A stretch of 38,500 nucleotides of DNA from Prorocentrum cordatum (lineage: Eukaryota > Sar > Dinophyceae > Prorocentrales > Prorocentraceae). Where the stretch lies: positions 191,501 through 230,000 of the forward strand of contig CAUYUJ010011459.1 of assembly GCA_963575745.1 (NCBI GenBank), given 5' to 3'. A program made the translations under genes and the position numbers. Below the pieces are notes generated by a model. That model did no database searches. It had not been told where the DNA came from and saw only the letters and a program-made list of their open reading frames with translations. Positions 1-10,369 of the stretch are shown one piece after another (within the stretch, counting starts at the first letter, position 1; each line of letters starts with the position of its first letter).

Positions 1-111
1 CCCGGCCCCGCTGTCAGCGCTCCAGGGGCCGATCGTGATGGTTTCGAGACGCCGCCTGAAGGCGAGGCAGCCAACCCGAAGACGGGACGATGCGAACAAA
101 AACACCGGCCC

Positions 112-219
112 GAAGAGAGGAGGAGGAGGAGGAGGAGGAGGAGGAGGAGGAGGAGGAGGAGGAGGAGGAGGACGAGGAGGAGGAGGAGGGAGATGGAGGG
201 GGAGGAGGAGGAGAGGAGG
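112..219. repeat. (GGA)n microsatellite, start of window
   Basis: A nearly pure GGA run followed by an imperfect GGA/GGGA tail. Open frames across it (poly-Glu, poly-Gly, poly-Ser) come from the repeat and show no protein character on either side. From 220 to 570 I see only ordinary unique sequence without a convincing gene. Confidence 0.9.
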
Positions 220-574
220 AGACGCGGGGCGTTGTCTCTTCAAAGCGAGGACCCAACACCACAGGACGATTGGGAAAAACACCATCCCGTCTCGCTTCGT
301 TAGTCCCTACAGGCATGTTTTCAAGAAGAGCGCCAAGCGCCCCAGGTCAACGGCGAGCACTCAGTGGACCCGCAGCTCATGCGGAACCTCCGTTTGGAAA
401 AGAACGCCCGACATTCTTCGAAGTATAGGGAATGCGGCAAGGCGAGACGTAACGTTCCAGGAAATACCCAGCGACAACCCCGGATTGAAAAGGAGACAAC
501 CCTGGATTGAATTCATCGATCAAAAGATGGGGGGTCCTCGATGTCGGTCCCTTCCCAAGAGCCCTCAAAATCAC

Positions 575-722
575 CTCTTGGAGCTCTCCTGGGGCTCTTT
601 GGGAGGGAATTGGAGCTTTCTTGGGGCTCTGTTAGGGGTCTTGGAGCCCTCTTGGGGCCCTCTTGAGGCTCTCTTGGGGCCCTCTTGGGAGCCCTGGAAG
701 GCCTCGTGGGGCCATCTTGAAG
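575..722 (+). repeat. Imperfect tandem repeat of CTTGGGGCCCTC type
   Basis: About seven degenerate units built from CTTGGGGCCCTC and TTGGGAGCC follow one another at roughly 20 bp spacing. Translation gives a Trp/Gly/Leu-rich periodic peptide, which is better read as repeat than as protein. The end contains GGGGCCATCTTG, also found in the repeat at 22.6-22.7 kb. Nothing recognisable follows up to 900. Confidence 0.7.
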
Positions 723-906
723 GCAATCGATCAAAGGAGGAGATGGTATAACGTTCAGCCCCCCCCAAAGAGGCCAACATGGGGCCAACACCTTAGTAGA
801 AACCAATGGGATTGGCTTCCTCGCCGAGGCTGTTTTGGACGCCCTGACACCTCGCGAAACCCCCGAAAAAAGTCCAGGGGAGGGGGTAGGGGGAGGGGTC
901 AAAACT

Positions 907-1077
907 CCCTCCCCGCCCGCAAGCCGTCTCGCTCACTCCCACTCGCCCTCCCAACACATACGTAGCACCCGAGCCTGGCCCGAGCCGCAGCATATTCAGC
1001 AGTCGTCTTTGGATCGGCAGCTACTGGGGTCGAATCCGCCGCCTCCGCCGCCGCCGCCGCCCGCCGCCGCCACCGCC

Positions 1078-1108
<31 letters not shown>

Positions 1109-1545
1109 GCCGCCGCCGCCGCCGCCACCGCCACCACAGCGCCGCCGCCGCCGCCGCCGCCGCTGCTGCCGCTGCCCCCGCTGCCGAACCGCCGCCGCAG
1201 CCGCTGCCGCCGCAGTCGCTGCCGCCACCGCTGCCGCCGCCGCCGCCGTCCCCGCCGCCGCCCCCGCCCCCGCTTCCGCCGCCGCGCTGCCGCCGCCGCC
1301 GCCGCGCCGCAGCCGCCGCAGCCGCTGCCCCCGCCGCAGCCGCCGCCGCCGCCAAGTGTACTCTGCATTGTTTTTGTGACAAGGACGGTGGGAGGAGGCC
1401 GCATCGGGTTCGCTGCGCATGCTCCGAATTTGGAAGCAGAGTGTGTTTTGTTTTGATTGTTTTAGGGATGGTGGATGGGGGGCCCGCATGGTTTCGGGCT
1501 GGCTCCCAATCACCTGGGGGACGGGGTGTATACTAATAGGGAACA
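907..1545 (+). repeat. Triplicated ~650 bp unit, copy 1
   Basis: Begins CCCTCCCCGCC and contains CGAGCCTGGCCCGAGCC, CATATTCAGCAGTCGTC and CAGCTACTGGGG, then a long CCG/GCC core (about 1,034-1,352). It ends with a unique tail including GACAAGGACGGTGGGAGG and CACCTGGGGGACGGGGTGTA. Copy 2 repeats the same order 651 bp downstream with only scattered differences outside the core. All long frames through it are poly-Ala, poly-Pro, poly-Gly or poly-Arg products of the core. Confidence 0.9.
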
Positions 1546-1557
1546 GTGATCAAGACC

Positions 1558-2000
1558 CCCTCCCCGCCGGCAAGCCGTCTCGCTCATTCCCACCCGCCTT
1601 CCCAACACATACGTGGCACCCGAGCCTGGCCCGAGCCGCAGCATATTCAGCAGTCGTCGTTGGATAGGCAGCTACTGGGGGCGAATCCGCCGCCGCTTCC
1701 GCCGCCGCCGCCCCCGCCGCCCGTCTCCGCCACCGCCGCGCCGCCGCCGCCGCCGCCGTTGCCCGCCGCCACCACAGCGCCGCCCGCCGCCGCCGCCGCC
1801 GAGCCGCCGCCCCCGCTGTCGAATCGCAGCGGCCGCAGCCGCTGCCGCCGCAGCCGCTGGCGCCACCGCTGCCGCCGCCGCCGCTGCCACCGCCGCCGCC
1901 CGCCCGCCGCCCCCGCCGCCGCCGGCCGCCACCGCCGGAGCGCCGCAACCGCCGCAGCGCTGCCGCCGCCGCACCCACCGCAGCCGCCGCCGCCGCCGCC

Positions 2001-2033
<33 letters not shown>

Positions 2034-2220
2034 GCCGCCACGTGTACTCTGTATTATTTTGCGACAAGGACGGTGGGAGGAGGCCGCATCGGGTTCGCTG
2101 CGCATGCTCCGAACTTTGGGGCAGAGTGTGTTTTGTATTTTTTATGGATGGTGGAGGGGGGCCCGCATGGTTTCGGGCTGGCTCCCAGTCACCTGGGGGA
2201 CGGGGTGTATATTAATAGGG
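1558..2220 (+). repeat. Triplicated ~650 bp unit, copy 2
   Basis: The second tandem copy has the same left flank, its own CCG/GCC core (about 1,687-2,039) with different interruptions, and the same right tail (GACAAGGACGGTGGGAGG, then CACCTGGGGGACGGGGTGTA). The flanks differ from copy 1 by a few substitutions, while the core differs in length and phase, so it has expanded or contracted independently since duplication. Confidence 0.9.
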
Positions 2221-2225
2221 ACAAC

Positions 2226-2560
2226 ACACACGTAGCACCCGAGCCTGGCCCGAGCCTCAGCATATTCAGCAGTCGTCTTTGGATGGGCAGCTACTGGGGC
2301 GAATCCGCCGCGCTTCCGCCCCCGCCCCGCCCGCCGCCGTCGCCGCCGCCGCCGCGCCCGCCGCCGCAGCCGCCGCGCCGCCGCCGCCGCCGCCGCCGAG
2401 CCGCCGCAGCCGCTGCCGCCACGCCTGCCGCCACCGCCGCCGCCGCCACCGCCGCCGCCGCCGCTGCCGCCCCCGCCGCCGCCCCCGCCGCCGCCGCCGC
2501 CACCGCCGGCGCCACCGCCGCAAACCGCCACCGCCGCTGCCGCTGCTGAAACCTGCAAGT
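2226..2560 (+). repeat. Triplicated ~650 bp unit, partial copy 3
   Basis: Starts at the CGTAGCACCCGAGCC position of the unit, about 45 bp in, and runs through CATATTCAGCAGTCGTC and CAGCTACTGGGG into a CCG/GCC core. It then stops: the unique right tail of copies 1 and 2 is absent. The anchor GAGCCTGGCC lies 619 bp after that of copy 2. From 2,561 to 2,950 there is ordinary unique sequence with no convincing gene. Confidence 0.88.
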
Positions 2561-2958
2561 GAATCGCCATGGGGAGAAACCCATGTAGCGTTGACTGACC
2601 CGACTCACAAAGTGCCCCTTGCTTGCCATTCGCTAGCGGGTGCGCTTGACGATGCCTTCCTACCAAGAACATTTCTCCTCCCCCATTCGCTTTTGCCTGC
2701 CCCGACTCTGTCAAACACTGGCGTCCTGTAGGTCGGGCCCCGTTGGCACAGCATTTGGGATGAGAAGCCCTTGCTTGATTGGTCCACTTGGGCACCTGAG
2801 ACGCTGCGACGTGCGTCTTGCACAAGGAAATGAATTGGATGGAACGGATTTTGGCCAAGTCCGCCAGGTAACCCCACGGTTTGTTGCCTCGCATCGTGGC
2901 ACTACCGACGAAGACCTGCGCTATGTCGCTGGATTGTGCAATTGAAAAGGTCGAGACT

Positions 2959-3366
2959 TCAGCCCCCGCCGAAGTCCCCGAGGCGAGTCGAAGTTGGCGA
3001 CGCACTGCTGGATGGTGCTGGTGCCACAGGGCTGCCTGCAGCCTCGACACCTCGCGCCATGCGCCGACCAGGAGACGGGGAAGGAGCGCGGGGGGCGGCT
3101 CCGCGAGCTGCGCTCGCAGCCGCAGCCTCGGCGGCCGCTGGGCTCGCCGAGGCGCCCCTCGCCCACTTCGGCCTGTCCTTGGCGGGCGACGCCGCCCCAG
3201 CCGCCGCACCTCGCCCTGCCGCCTTGGCCGCCGCAGCAGCCGTGGATGCCGCTGCGTGAGCCGCTGCCACCTTCGCCTCACGAGTCCTCTGGATCCCCTT
3301 CTCGAGCCTCTCCTGCTCCTGCACGTCCTCATCGCCAGCGCCTGCTGCAGCTGCGGGGGGGGGGGG
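2959..3366 (-). pseudogene. Probable frameshifted C-terminal part of the coiled-coil gene
   Basis: On the minus strand, right after a run of twelve C (G12 on + at 3,355-3,366), the frame reads AAAGADEDVQEQERLEKG and continues with charged helical sequence (QRTREAKVAAA), then an Ala-rich tail. This matches the character of the 3,438-4,268 frame just upstream but lies in another frame. The homopolymer is the obvious place for an indel or sequencing error. I infer one longer gene or a decayed copy. An alternative is chance Ala-rich ORF in GC-rich DNA. Confidence 0.4.
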
Positions 3367-3437
3367 CGGGGGGCGACGGCTCTGGCCCCTCAGGCTCCGC
3401 CGCCTCTAGGCCGCCGCCGTCTTCGTGAGTCTCGCCG

Positions 3438-4268
3438 TCAGCCCCCCTGCGCTACTTGGCCATGCGCTGGCTGGCGCGCCGACTTCTGCATCTCCTCCAT
3501 CTTGGTCTTCCGAGCCTGGACATGGTCGCCTCGCTCGCCAATCGCGGTCTTGGCCTGGATGAGCTCCTGCTCCAATCGTAAAAGCTCGGCCGTCTCTGAT
3601 TCCTCGCACTCGCACTCGCTGCTGCGCAAGGATGTGAAGACGCTCTCGTCCCAGGCCACGTCGAGCTTGCTACCGGCACCAGCACCGCTGCCGTCCGTGG
3701 TCACATTCAGCGGGTCGGCGCTCTCCGCGGTGATCCCCGCCTCCGCCGCTAGCGCCCGCACGGTGATGCGCTTGGCTATCTCGGCATTGGCGAGCTGTCT
3801 CACGGCCTCATCCTCACGCCCCACCGCGCGGGCGAGCTGCTCCTTCGCCTTCCGCACCGCTTCTGATGCCTGATCGTGGCGACGATTGGCATCGCGCCAT
3901 GCAGCCTCGGCCCGTCGGTGAGCTTCTCCGGGGGAAATCCCGACGACTGGCTTGGCGCCCATTGCCGACTGCACCTTCTGCGCCTCAGCTTGCATCGCCG
4001 CCTTCAAGTGAGGGTTGTCCGTGGCCCCGAGCGCCTTCAACAAGATGTCGCTGGCCGAAGAGCTGCCGCCAGTGGTGCTGAGGGCCAGGTCTGTGTCTAC
4101 CCCTTGCCCTGGCCGCTGCTGTCCTTCTTGCCTTTCGCCTTGTGCAGCACAAGTTGGACCGCCCTTGCAATATCGACCACGCTGAATCGACAATAAATTC
4201 AACTCGCGTGCTCCACAACTGCCGCACTTGGTGTACAGCTCTGAGCTCCGATCCCAACCTTTGCCCAT
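3438..4268 (-). CDS. Cys-motif plus coiled-coil protein (possible retroelement ORF1-like)
   Basis: A 276-residue minus-strand frame. Near the N-terminus it has a four-Cys pattern (KCGSCG, then YCKGGPTC about 20 residues on) that could bind zinc. It is followed by a low-complexity Gly/Ser linker (about 60-75) and a long Ala/Glu/Lys/Arg helical region (about 80-260, for example EAHRRAEAAWRDANRRH and ELLRLEQELIQAKTAIG) typical of coiled coil. Dinoflagellate genomes contain many predicted proteins with an N-terminal Cys-pair motif followed by such a coil, often upstream of reverse-transcriptase domains; no RT is visible here. The first Met is the track start and may not be real, since an exon could begin further upstream. 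Coding is likely from composition; function unknown. Confidence 0.55.
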   Translation of the reverse strand: MGKGWDRSSELYTKCGSCGARELNLLSIQRGRYCKGGPTCAAQGERQEGQQRPGQGVDTDLALSTTGGSSSASDILLKALGATDNPHLKAAMQAEAQKVQSAMGAKPVVGISPGEAHRRAEAAWRDANRRHDQASEAVRKAKEQLARAVGREDEAVRQLANAEIAKRITVRALAAEAGITAESADPLNVTTDGSGAGAGSKLDVAWDESVFTSLRSSECECEESETAELLRLEQELIQAKTAIGERGDHVQARKTKMEEMQKSARQPAHGQVAQGG

Positions 4269-4490
4269 GCTGGGTGCTGCACTGCCGCGATGAGCTCGGA
4301 GACGCTGGGCATGCGCTTCCAGCCCCAGAGCCGCACGGGCGGCGGCACGCCTCCACCTGGCGCGCCGATGCCACGCGGGCGAGCGCGATCGCGGCTGCGC
4401 GCCCGTCGCGAGGCCGCCCCAAATGGGGCTGGGGGCTGAGGTGAGCGGGCGGCCTCACATGAAAGAAAATTGCCCGCTGCGCAGCCACCT

Positions 4491-4552
4491 GGGGGAAGGG
4501 GAGGGGGAGGGGGAGGAGGAGGGGGAGGGGGAGGAGGAGGGGGAGGAGGAAG
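4491..4552 (+). repeat. GGGGAGGAGGA purine-only repeat
   Basis: About 60 bp of G/A-only sequence alternating GGGGGA and GGAGGA. Purine-rich sequence continues to about 4,800. The interval 4,560-5,960 otherwise holds only a patch of repeated GATTCGATT/CGATCCGATT words (about 4,930-5,135) and pyrimidine-rich stretches. I see no gene there. Confidence 0.8.
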
Positions 4553-5967
4553 AAACGTCCGAAGCCGACAGCGACAGCGACAGGAGGAAGAGAGGGCGGA
4601 GGGCCGAGCCGACGACGCGACTGGAGGAAAGTTGAGGGGGGGCGGGAGGAGGGAGGAAGGCGATGGCCAGAGAGTGGAGGGAGGGAACGGTGAGCAGGCG
4701 ACAGGGAGGAGGGAGGGATGGAGGGAGATGACTCGGGGAGAAGGAAGGAGGGAGACGGAGGGGCGAATCGGGGAAGGGATGGGGATGAGGAGGGAGCCGG
4801 GGAGGGGCGCGGCGAGCCAGGCTGCATGGGCATGGGCATGAACCCCATGATGATGATGCAGTGCGCAGGGCCGGCTCTCAAGAGGGGGCATTCTCCGGGT
4901 GCCGTCGTGGCCCACCGTGCAGGGTGCGGTTCGATCCCATCGAGCTGATTCGAGATCGATTCCGGCCAGCCCGGTGCGATTCCATTCAGGTACGCCGACG
5001 ATCCGCTGCGGCCCGACCTTTGCGTGGCCGCGTTGTACAGTCCGGCGTGGCCGATCCGATTCGATTTCGAGCCCGTCCCGGTGTAGCCCGATCCAACGCA
5101 CGTTCCAATTCGATCCGATTTCCCGATTCGATGTTGCCAGATCCTGCCATGGGCCCTTCTTCGCCGTCCCAGTCTTCCCCCCAAACAACAAACACAAGAG
5201 AGGAGACAAGAGGGAGAGAGTGAGGGGAAGAGGGATGAGCAGGGCATCAATCTGACCTCGGGGTTCAGTTTTTTCAGGGGGGACGGGGGTCTCGGAGGTT
5301 GGCGGGGGGTCTAGGTGCGGGGCGGGAAGGGATGAGGAGGGACCTCGGTTCCCAGTGTTGAGTCTTTCCCTTTCCCTTTCCCCTTCCCTTCCGATCCTAC
5401 CCCTCGCATCGCATTCCTGCCCCTTGGTGTCCCTTGCGCCCCATCCCCCGCGACCGCTGAAGGGCTCGGCTCCCTGCCGCCTCTCTGGAGGCTACTGTGA
5501 GCATCTTTTTGGAGGCTTCTCAGACCACAGTGGGGAGATCTAAGAGCATCTGGGAGCTCGCTGGGCTGTCTGGTGATCGTTTTCTCATTCATTGTTTTGC
5601 CGATACGCGTGGACCCTCGCACCCCCCCCCATGGAGTGGATCTTGGCTGTTTCTGGCACCCGTTTCGAGCAGGTGGAGTCTCCCCCCTAGAACGCACTGT
5701 TTGCAAACAGTCGCAACTAAGCAGAGGTCCGGAGCCAGACCCCCCCCCTTTTCCCGCCCAATGCCGAAGCGCCGAATAAGAAGACGTCCGCCCGTGGATG
5801 GCTCCGTGACGTGCTGCGCCCTTCTGATGCGGTCTTTGGCGGCCTTCGCTGTGGTTGCGCCGAGTGCCGAGGAGCCGGCCCCGAACAATGGGCACGACCC
5901 GCAGGCAGGATGCCAGAGCCTGATGTCGCGCAGGTGCGGTGTGCGGTCTTCGATCTCACACGTGCCG

Positions 5968-6054
5968 TTCCTCCTCCTCCTCCTCCTCCTCCTCCTCCTC
6001 CTCCTCCTCCTCCTCCTCCTCCTCCTCCTCCTCCTCCTCCTCCTCCTCCTCTCC
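5968..6054 (+). repeat. (TCC)n microsatellite
   Basis: About 28 perfect TCC triplets. Frames read poly-Ser, poly-Leu or poly-Pro (+) and poly-Gly, poly-Glu or poly-Arg (-) and are not evidence of coding. The region 6,060-6,975 is mixed pyrimidine- and purine-rich unique sequence; I find no supported gene in it. Confidence 0.95.
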
Positions 6055-6983
6055 TCCCCATTCGCCATGCCTGTTCATTCCTGCTCCTCCTAGGGGGCCT
6101 CAGTCAGTCCATCGGCTATCACTCATCAGCTGCTCGCCGAGCATGACGATGACAGTACTGGGTTGGCGTTCTGTCTCATGCGGGGTGATGGTTGAGATAC
6201 ATTGTTCCCTCAGCGGCCGACTGTTGATCGGACCCCACATGCCTTCCGCCCCTGCCCGTCACCACATCGCATCGCCTGCCCTCACCAATGCTCATCTTCC
6301 CTTTCTCTCTCTCTCTCGGCCCCGCCCTCCGCCCTCTCCCCTCTTCCCACGGTGCCTCTCCTGACTCCCCGCAGTCCAGAAAGGTCCACGAGAACCTTCA
6401 GTGTAGCCGCCAGAGCCTTTTCCCCGGCCGCCCGGGCCCCCTCGAACGCCACATTGGGCCGCCAGGAAGGCATCATCAGTCGGGAAGCTAGCCTGCGTGA
6501 GCGCCCGCCCGTCTCTCTCGTCTCTTGAATTCTCCACCACGTCGTGGTCACCAGCGCATTCAAGCGAGTTCCCTCCCCGCCGTCTGTCTGCCTCCCCTCC
6601 CTTCAGCCCCTGATCATTCAGTCCCCCTCCCCCCCAGGACTCGACCGCCATCTCCTCCCGCCCCGAGAGAGGAGGGAGCGGAGAGGCTGAGGAACAGGAA
6701 CGAGGAGGGAGGGGCCAGGAGTGAGGGGAGTGGCGCCGGTCGCGAAGCGAGCTGGGATTGAGATTCGAAACCCGCCAGGCCATCTCAGATTCGAACTGCT
6801 GGCCCTGTGCCTCCACGCATCCTGCTAGAACAAACTTCGGCTCAAAAGAGGAGGGCCGCGGGAAGAGCGGAAGGGAGGAGGAAGGAGCCACCCGTTGCCC
6901 GCTCTCCCGGCCTGTCCTTTTCTTCCTCCTCCTCCTCCTCAGCCTCCTCTGGGCGCCGCGCGGGCGCGGATGTCCAGCGCCCC

Positions 6984-7056
6984 TCAGGCAGCAGATGATG
7001 CAGCAGCAGATGATGCAGCAGCAGATGATGCAGCAGCAGATGATGCAGCAGCAGGA
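6984..7056 (+). repeat. 15 bp minisatellite CAGATGATGCAGCAG
   Basis: Four to five exact tandem copies of a 15 bp unit, encoding QQMMQ repeats in one + frame (about 6,758-7,339) that stays open on both sides. Gln/Met repeats occur in real proteins, but the flanks of this frame are Gly/Arg/Glu-rich products of purine-rich DNA. Coding status is undecided. Confidence 0.8.
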
Positions 7057-7716
7057 CGCCGGGTTCGGCTGCAGTTCGCAGGGAGACGGAGGAGGGAGGA
7101 GGGAGGGGGGAGCCGGAGCGGGGAGGACGGAGGGAGGGATGGAGGGGGAGGGAGGAAGCAGAGAGGAGGGAGGGAGGAGGGAACAGGGGGAGGGGGTCTT
7201 CTTTGTCTCCTCAACCTTACTTCTCCCTTGCTGGTCATCACCTCCTCCTCCTCCTCCTTGTCGTGCGCCTCAGGGTCCAGCCACCTTCACTTCACGTCTG
7301 CCATCAACAGACGGTCGTTTGACCACATCGAGTCCTTAACGACCTATAGGCATGGAGCTTGGACGGGGGAATACCCCACACCAGTGAATGATGTTCCACT
7401 TCGTCATTGCTTTCTGTCGCCTCCTCCTGCTCATCTTATCGCATCTGCGCCCCTCACACCTCTTCCCCATCCCGTCCTCGCTCCTTCGCCCGTCTCCCCG
7501 CCATCTTGCTCCTCGTCGTGCTAATCCTCATCGTCCTTTTTCATCCCGCCCTCTTCCCCTCCCACCCCTTCCTCCAGTCATGTTCCTCACAGTCATCAAC
7601 ATCCACTTTTCCTCTTGCACGGGCAGGGTTCGGATCGGGCATATTGCAGAAATGCCCAGTCAGAGTTGATGCTCCGTTGGCCCCTGACCTGGTAATTCAA
7701 AAGCAGCGGCGTACAG

Positions 7717-8256
7717 ATGATGAACTCGGAGATGTCTCAGGGTTGTGGTGGAGGCTGCTGCGGTGGAGGCTGCTGCGGTGGAGGCTGCTGCGGTGGAGGC
7801 TGCTGCGGTGGCGGGTGCGGTGGAGGTTGCGGCGGCGGCTGCTGTGGCGGAGGCTGCTGGGGCGGAGGCTGCGGCGGCTGCTGCGGAGGTGGCTGCTGCG
7901 GCGGAGGCTCCGGCGGCGGCTGCTGTGGCGGCGGCTGCTGCGATGGCGGAGGCTGTGGCGGCGGCGGCGGCGGCTGCGGTGGCGGAGGCTGCTCCGGCGG
8001 GGGAGGCTGTGGCGGAGGCTGTTGCGGCGGAGGGGGCTGCTGCGCCGGTGGAGGTTGCTGCGGAGGCGGAGGAGGAGGAGGCGGCTGCTGCGCGGCGGGT
8101 GGCGGTGGAGGACCGTGTCGCTTTCGCCCGCTCTTTTTTCTTTGGTGCTCTCGCTTGCCCGAGGCCCACAAAATCAGATGGAAGAGACGCGACACCAGGA
8201 CCACCATCGGGCCACATTCGGCCAGGAGATGCCTCGAGCGGGGCGCAGCATAACAC
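7717..8256 (+). CDS. Cys/Gly-rich repeat protein (or antisense Pro/Gln-rich protein)
   Basis: The + frame opens MNSEMSQGCGGG and continues as about 125 residues of GGGCC-type repeats before a short basic tail ending RCLERGAA. Changes between repeat units fall mostly at third positions (GGN, TGY), consistent with selection on a Cys/Gly protein. However, the minus frame 8,405-7,737 shares the same third position: it reads PPPQQ repeats, and its units are slightly more regular where the + strand shows Trp, Ser, Asp or Ala interruptions. So either strand could be the coding one. The + start is convincing as a natural N-terminus; the minus frame stops immediately after the repeat. Cys/Gly-rich proteins include secreted and metal-binding types, but I assign no function. 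Confidence 0.4.
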
Positions 8257-8627
8257 TGGGACAGTGCTACCAGGAGGGCCGTGCCTGTCTCTTGGCGATG
8301 AGGGTGTTGGTGTCGGATCTCGTTTCTCCTATTGTAGGGTGGGATCTCTTCGGGGGCTCCCCCATCCGTCCTTGAAGAGTCCATCTTCGGGAGCCATGTG
8401 TACACCTACGAAGAGGCACACAGCGTTGTCCCGCGCTCTTCGTCGCCGGCACCCTTTGCCCCATTCACGCTCTCGTGACGACTTGCGCACACTACCAAGG
8501 TGTGTGCTGGGATCTGTCCGGCTCGCCCACCGCGCACTCTCCTAGGGCCGTCCGTTTGGACGCATGTCGGCGCCGCACCCCGCCTCGTACGGCAGGTTCG
8601 CGTCGACTCGGCGACGACCGCATCGCG

Positions 8628-8721
8628 GGCGTTCAAAGTTGAACGCCGCTCGTGGCCCAGAGTCGGCCCGTCGTTGAACGACCCGGCGTGAATAGAACGG
8701 CCAATCGTTCAAGTTTGAACG
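8628..8721. promoter_or_regulatory. Three related palindromes with CGTTCAA/TTGAACG half-sites
   Basis: GGCGTTCAA-AG-TTGAACGCC at 8,628-8,647, GTCGTTGAACGAC at 8,670-8,682 and CGTTCAA-GT-TTGAACG at 8,706-8,721. The spacings between centres are about 38 bp each. This could be a cluster of binding sites or the remains of a foldback element. Flanking DNA (8,260-9,770) holds no gene I can support. Confidence 0.45.
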
Positions 8722-9779
8722 GTATCCCCCCGGTGCAAGGAACCAACGCCAGGGTAGACACGACGCGAATTTGTCGTACCCTAGCTCCTCTCCCTGCGCC
8801 GCCCGAGCGGCCCTGGCTTATTCTTCGCGCATGCCTCTCGTCCCCGTCAGCGGTGACCTGCTCTCGCCGTGCGCGGGTGGTAGAGTACATCTCGGGGGAG
8901 GGTGGGTTCGCGAGCCTCACCCCATGGCGTTTCATCAGCAGCCCAACCCGCGACCCACCCACATTGTTTTAACCTCAAGAAAATCGGAGCCTGCGGCGGG
9001 CTCGTTGTACAGCTTGAAAATTCTGCGCTTGCGGCGGGCTACTTCGGAGCCTCGCAGACTGCCGACGTCCCCGCCGCCCCCTCACTCTTATCCGCAACTG
9101 CGGGGTGCTTGGTGTGTGTATTTGCCCTGCCTGTGGTTTTTGTTCGGGACCTACCAGATTCTGGCCCTGGGGAAGCCTTGTGACCCGTCTGGAATCACGA
9201 GGACCAGGTGAAAGCACCCTGATAGAGTTTATCGTTGATCCTTATTGCTTCGCAATCGCTCCGAATCCAAATCCGAAGCCCTATTCGACCCCACCTCCTG
9301 CATTGTGCGCACGGGTTCGCAAGGGCATTGCGGATGGCAGTTCCGAGCTCGTTCGCCTTAGGTCACCCGCGGGGGGCTCAAAGATTGCTGCGCCTCGCGC
9401 GTCGCGGCCTGGGCCAGGGCAGCGGGGGATGACTGCGCGAATGTAATCGCGGGGAGCGCTGCGCGAAGGGAAAGTGTCCCAGGTACTTTGTTCGCTCGTG
9501 CCTCCTGCTCTCCGGAGGCAGCAGGAAGGGGGGCTCACGGGGGGAGCGCGCCGACACCCCATCGCCCACTCATCGCCAATGGGGGCCCGGGTGCGCCAAC
9601 CCGCCCAAAGAGCGTGCGCTTCTGCTACCAGGGGCCGATCGCCCGCCGATGCGGGGTCGATGTTCCCCCCCAGACGCCTCCACGGAGTCTTCCAGGAAGC
9701 CTTTTACGTTCGATGTTTCCCCCTACGCCTCCTGCGCTCGATTGTGATGGCCTCTGGCCCGCGCTCCGAGTGTTGTGGT

Positions 9780-10028
9780 TCGACTCTCCTCCATTCTATC
9801 CCTCACTTCCTCCCTCCCTCCCTCCTGCCCTCCCTTGCTCCTCACGTCCCTTCTTCCCTCCCTCCCTCCCCCTTTTCCCTCCTCATATCCTTCACCCCCC
9901 CCCCCTCACCCCTCCCACCCTGCGCCCCCTCCCTTCTTCCCCCGCCTTCCCTGCCCACCACCCTCCGCCCTTCCTACGGTTTCCCCTTTCCCCGCTCCCC
10001 ACCCCTCTCCCTTACCACCCCCGTGATG
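9780..10028 (+). repeat. Pyrimidine tract, CCCTCC-rich
   Basis: About 250 bp nearly free of G, built from CCTCCC and CCTTCC words. The open frames through it are Pro/Ser/Leu-rich and come from composition. It is not a gene. Confidence 0.8.
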
Positions 10029-10124
10029 CCTTTTACGACCCACAAGATATCCAGCTGTCTGCTGCAAGTCTCGCGACCTCGCAAGTCGAGTTGTTTGTTC
10101 GGTGGCAGCTGCTCAGTCCAAGAG

Positions 10125-10236
10125 AATGACGATGCGGCTGTATGGTGATGAGGATGTTGGTGATGATGGTGGTGATGATGGTGTTGCTGCTGCTGCTGCT
10201 GATGATGATACTGATGATGATGATGATGACGACGAC

Positions 10237-10268
<32 letters not shown>

Positions 10269-10269
10269 C

Positions 10270-10315
<46 letters not shown>

Positions 10316-10322
10316 CTGATGC

Positions 10323-10369
<47 letters not shown>

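Noticed and set aside
4915-4945. GGTTCGATCCC resembles a tRNA B box
   Set aside because: No A box, acceptor stem or anticodon arm can be placed upstream, and the surroundings are repeated GATTCGATT words. A similar GGTTCGACTCT near 9,776 fails for the same reason.
3985-5250. 421-codon Pro/Ser/Leu-rich minus ORF
   Set aside because: It runs antisense through purine-rich repeats and overlaps the better-supported coiled-coil frame in another phase.
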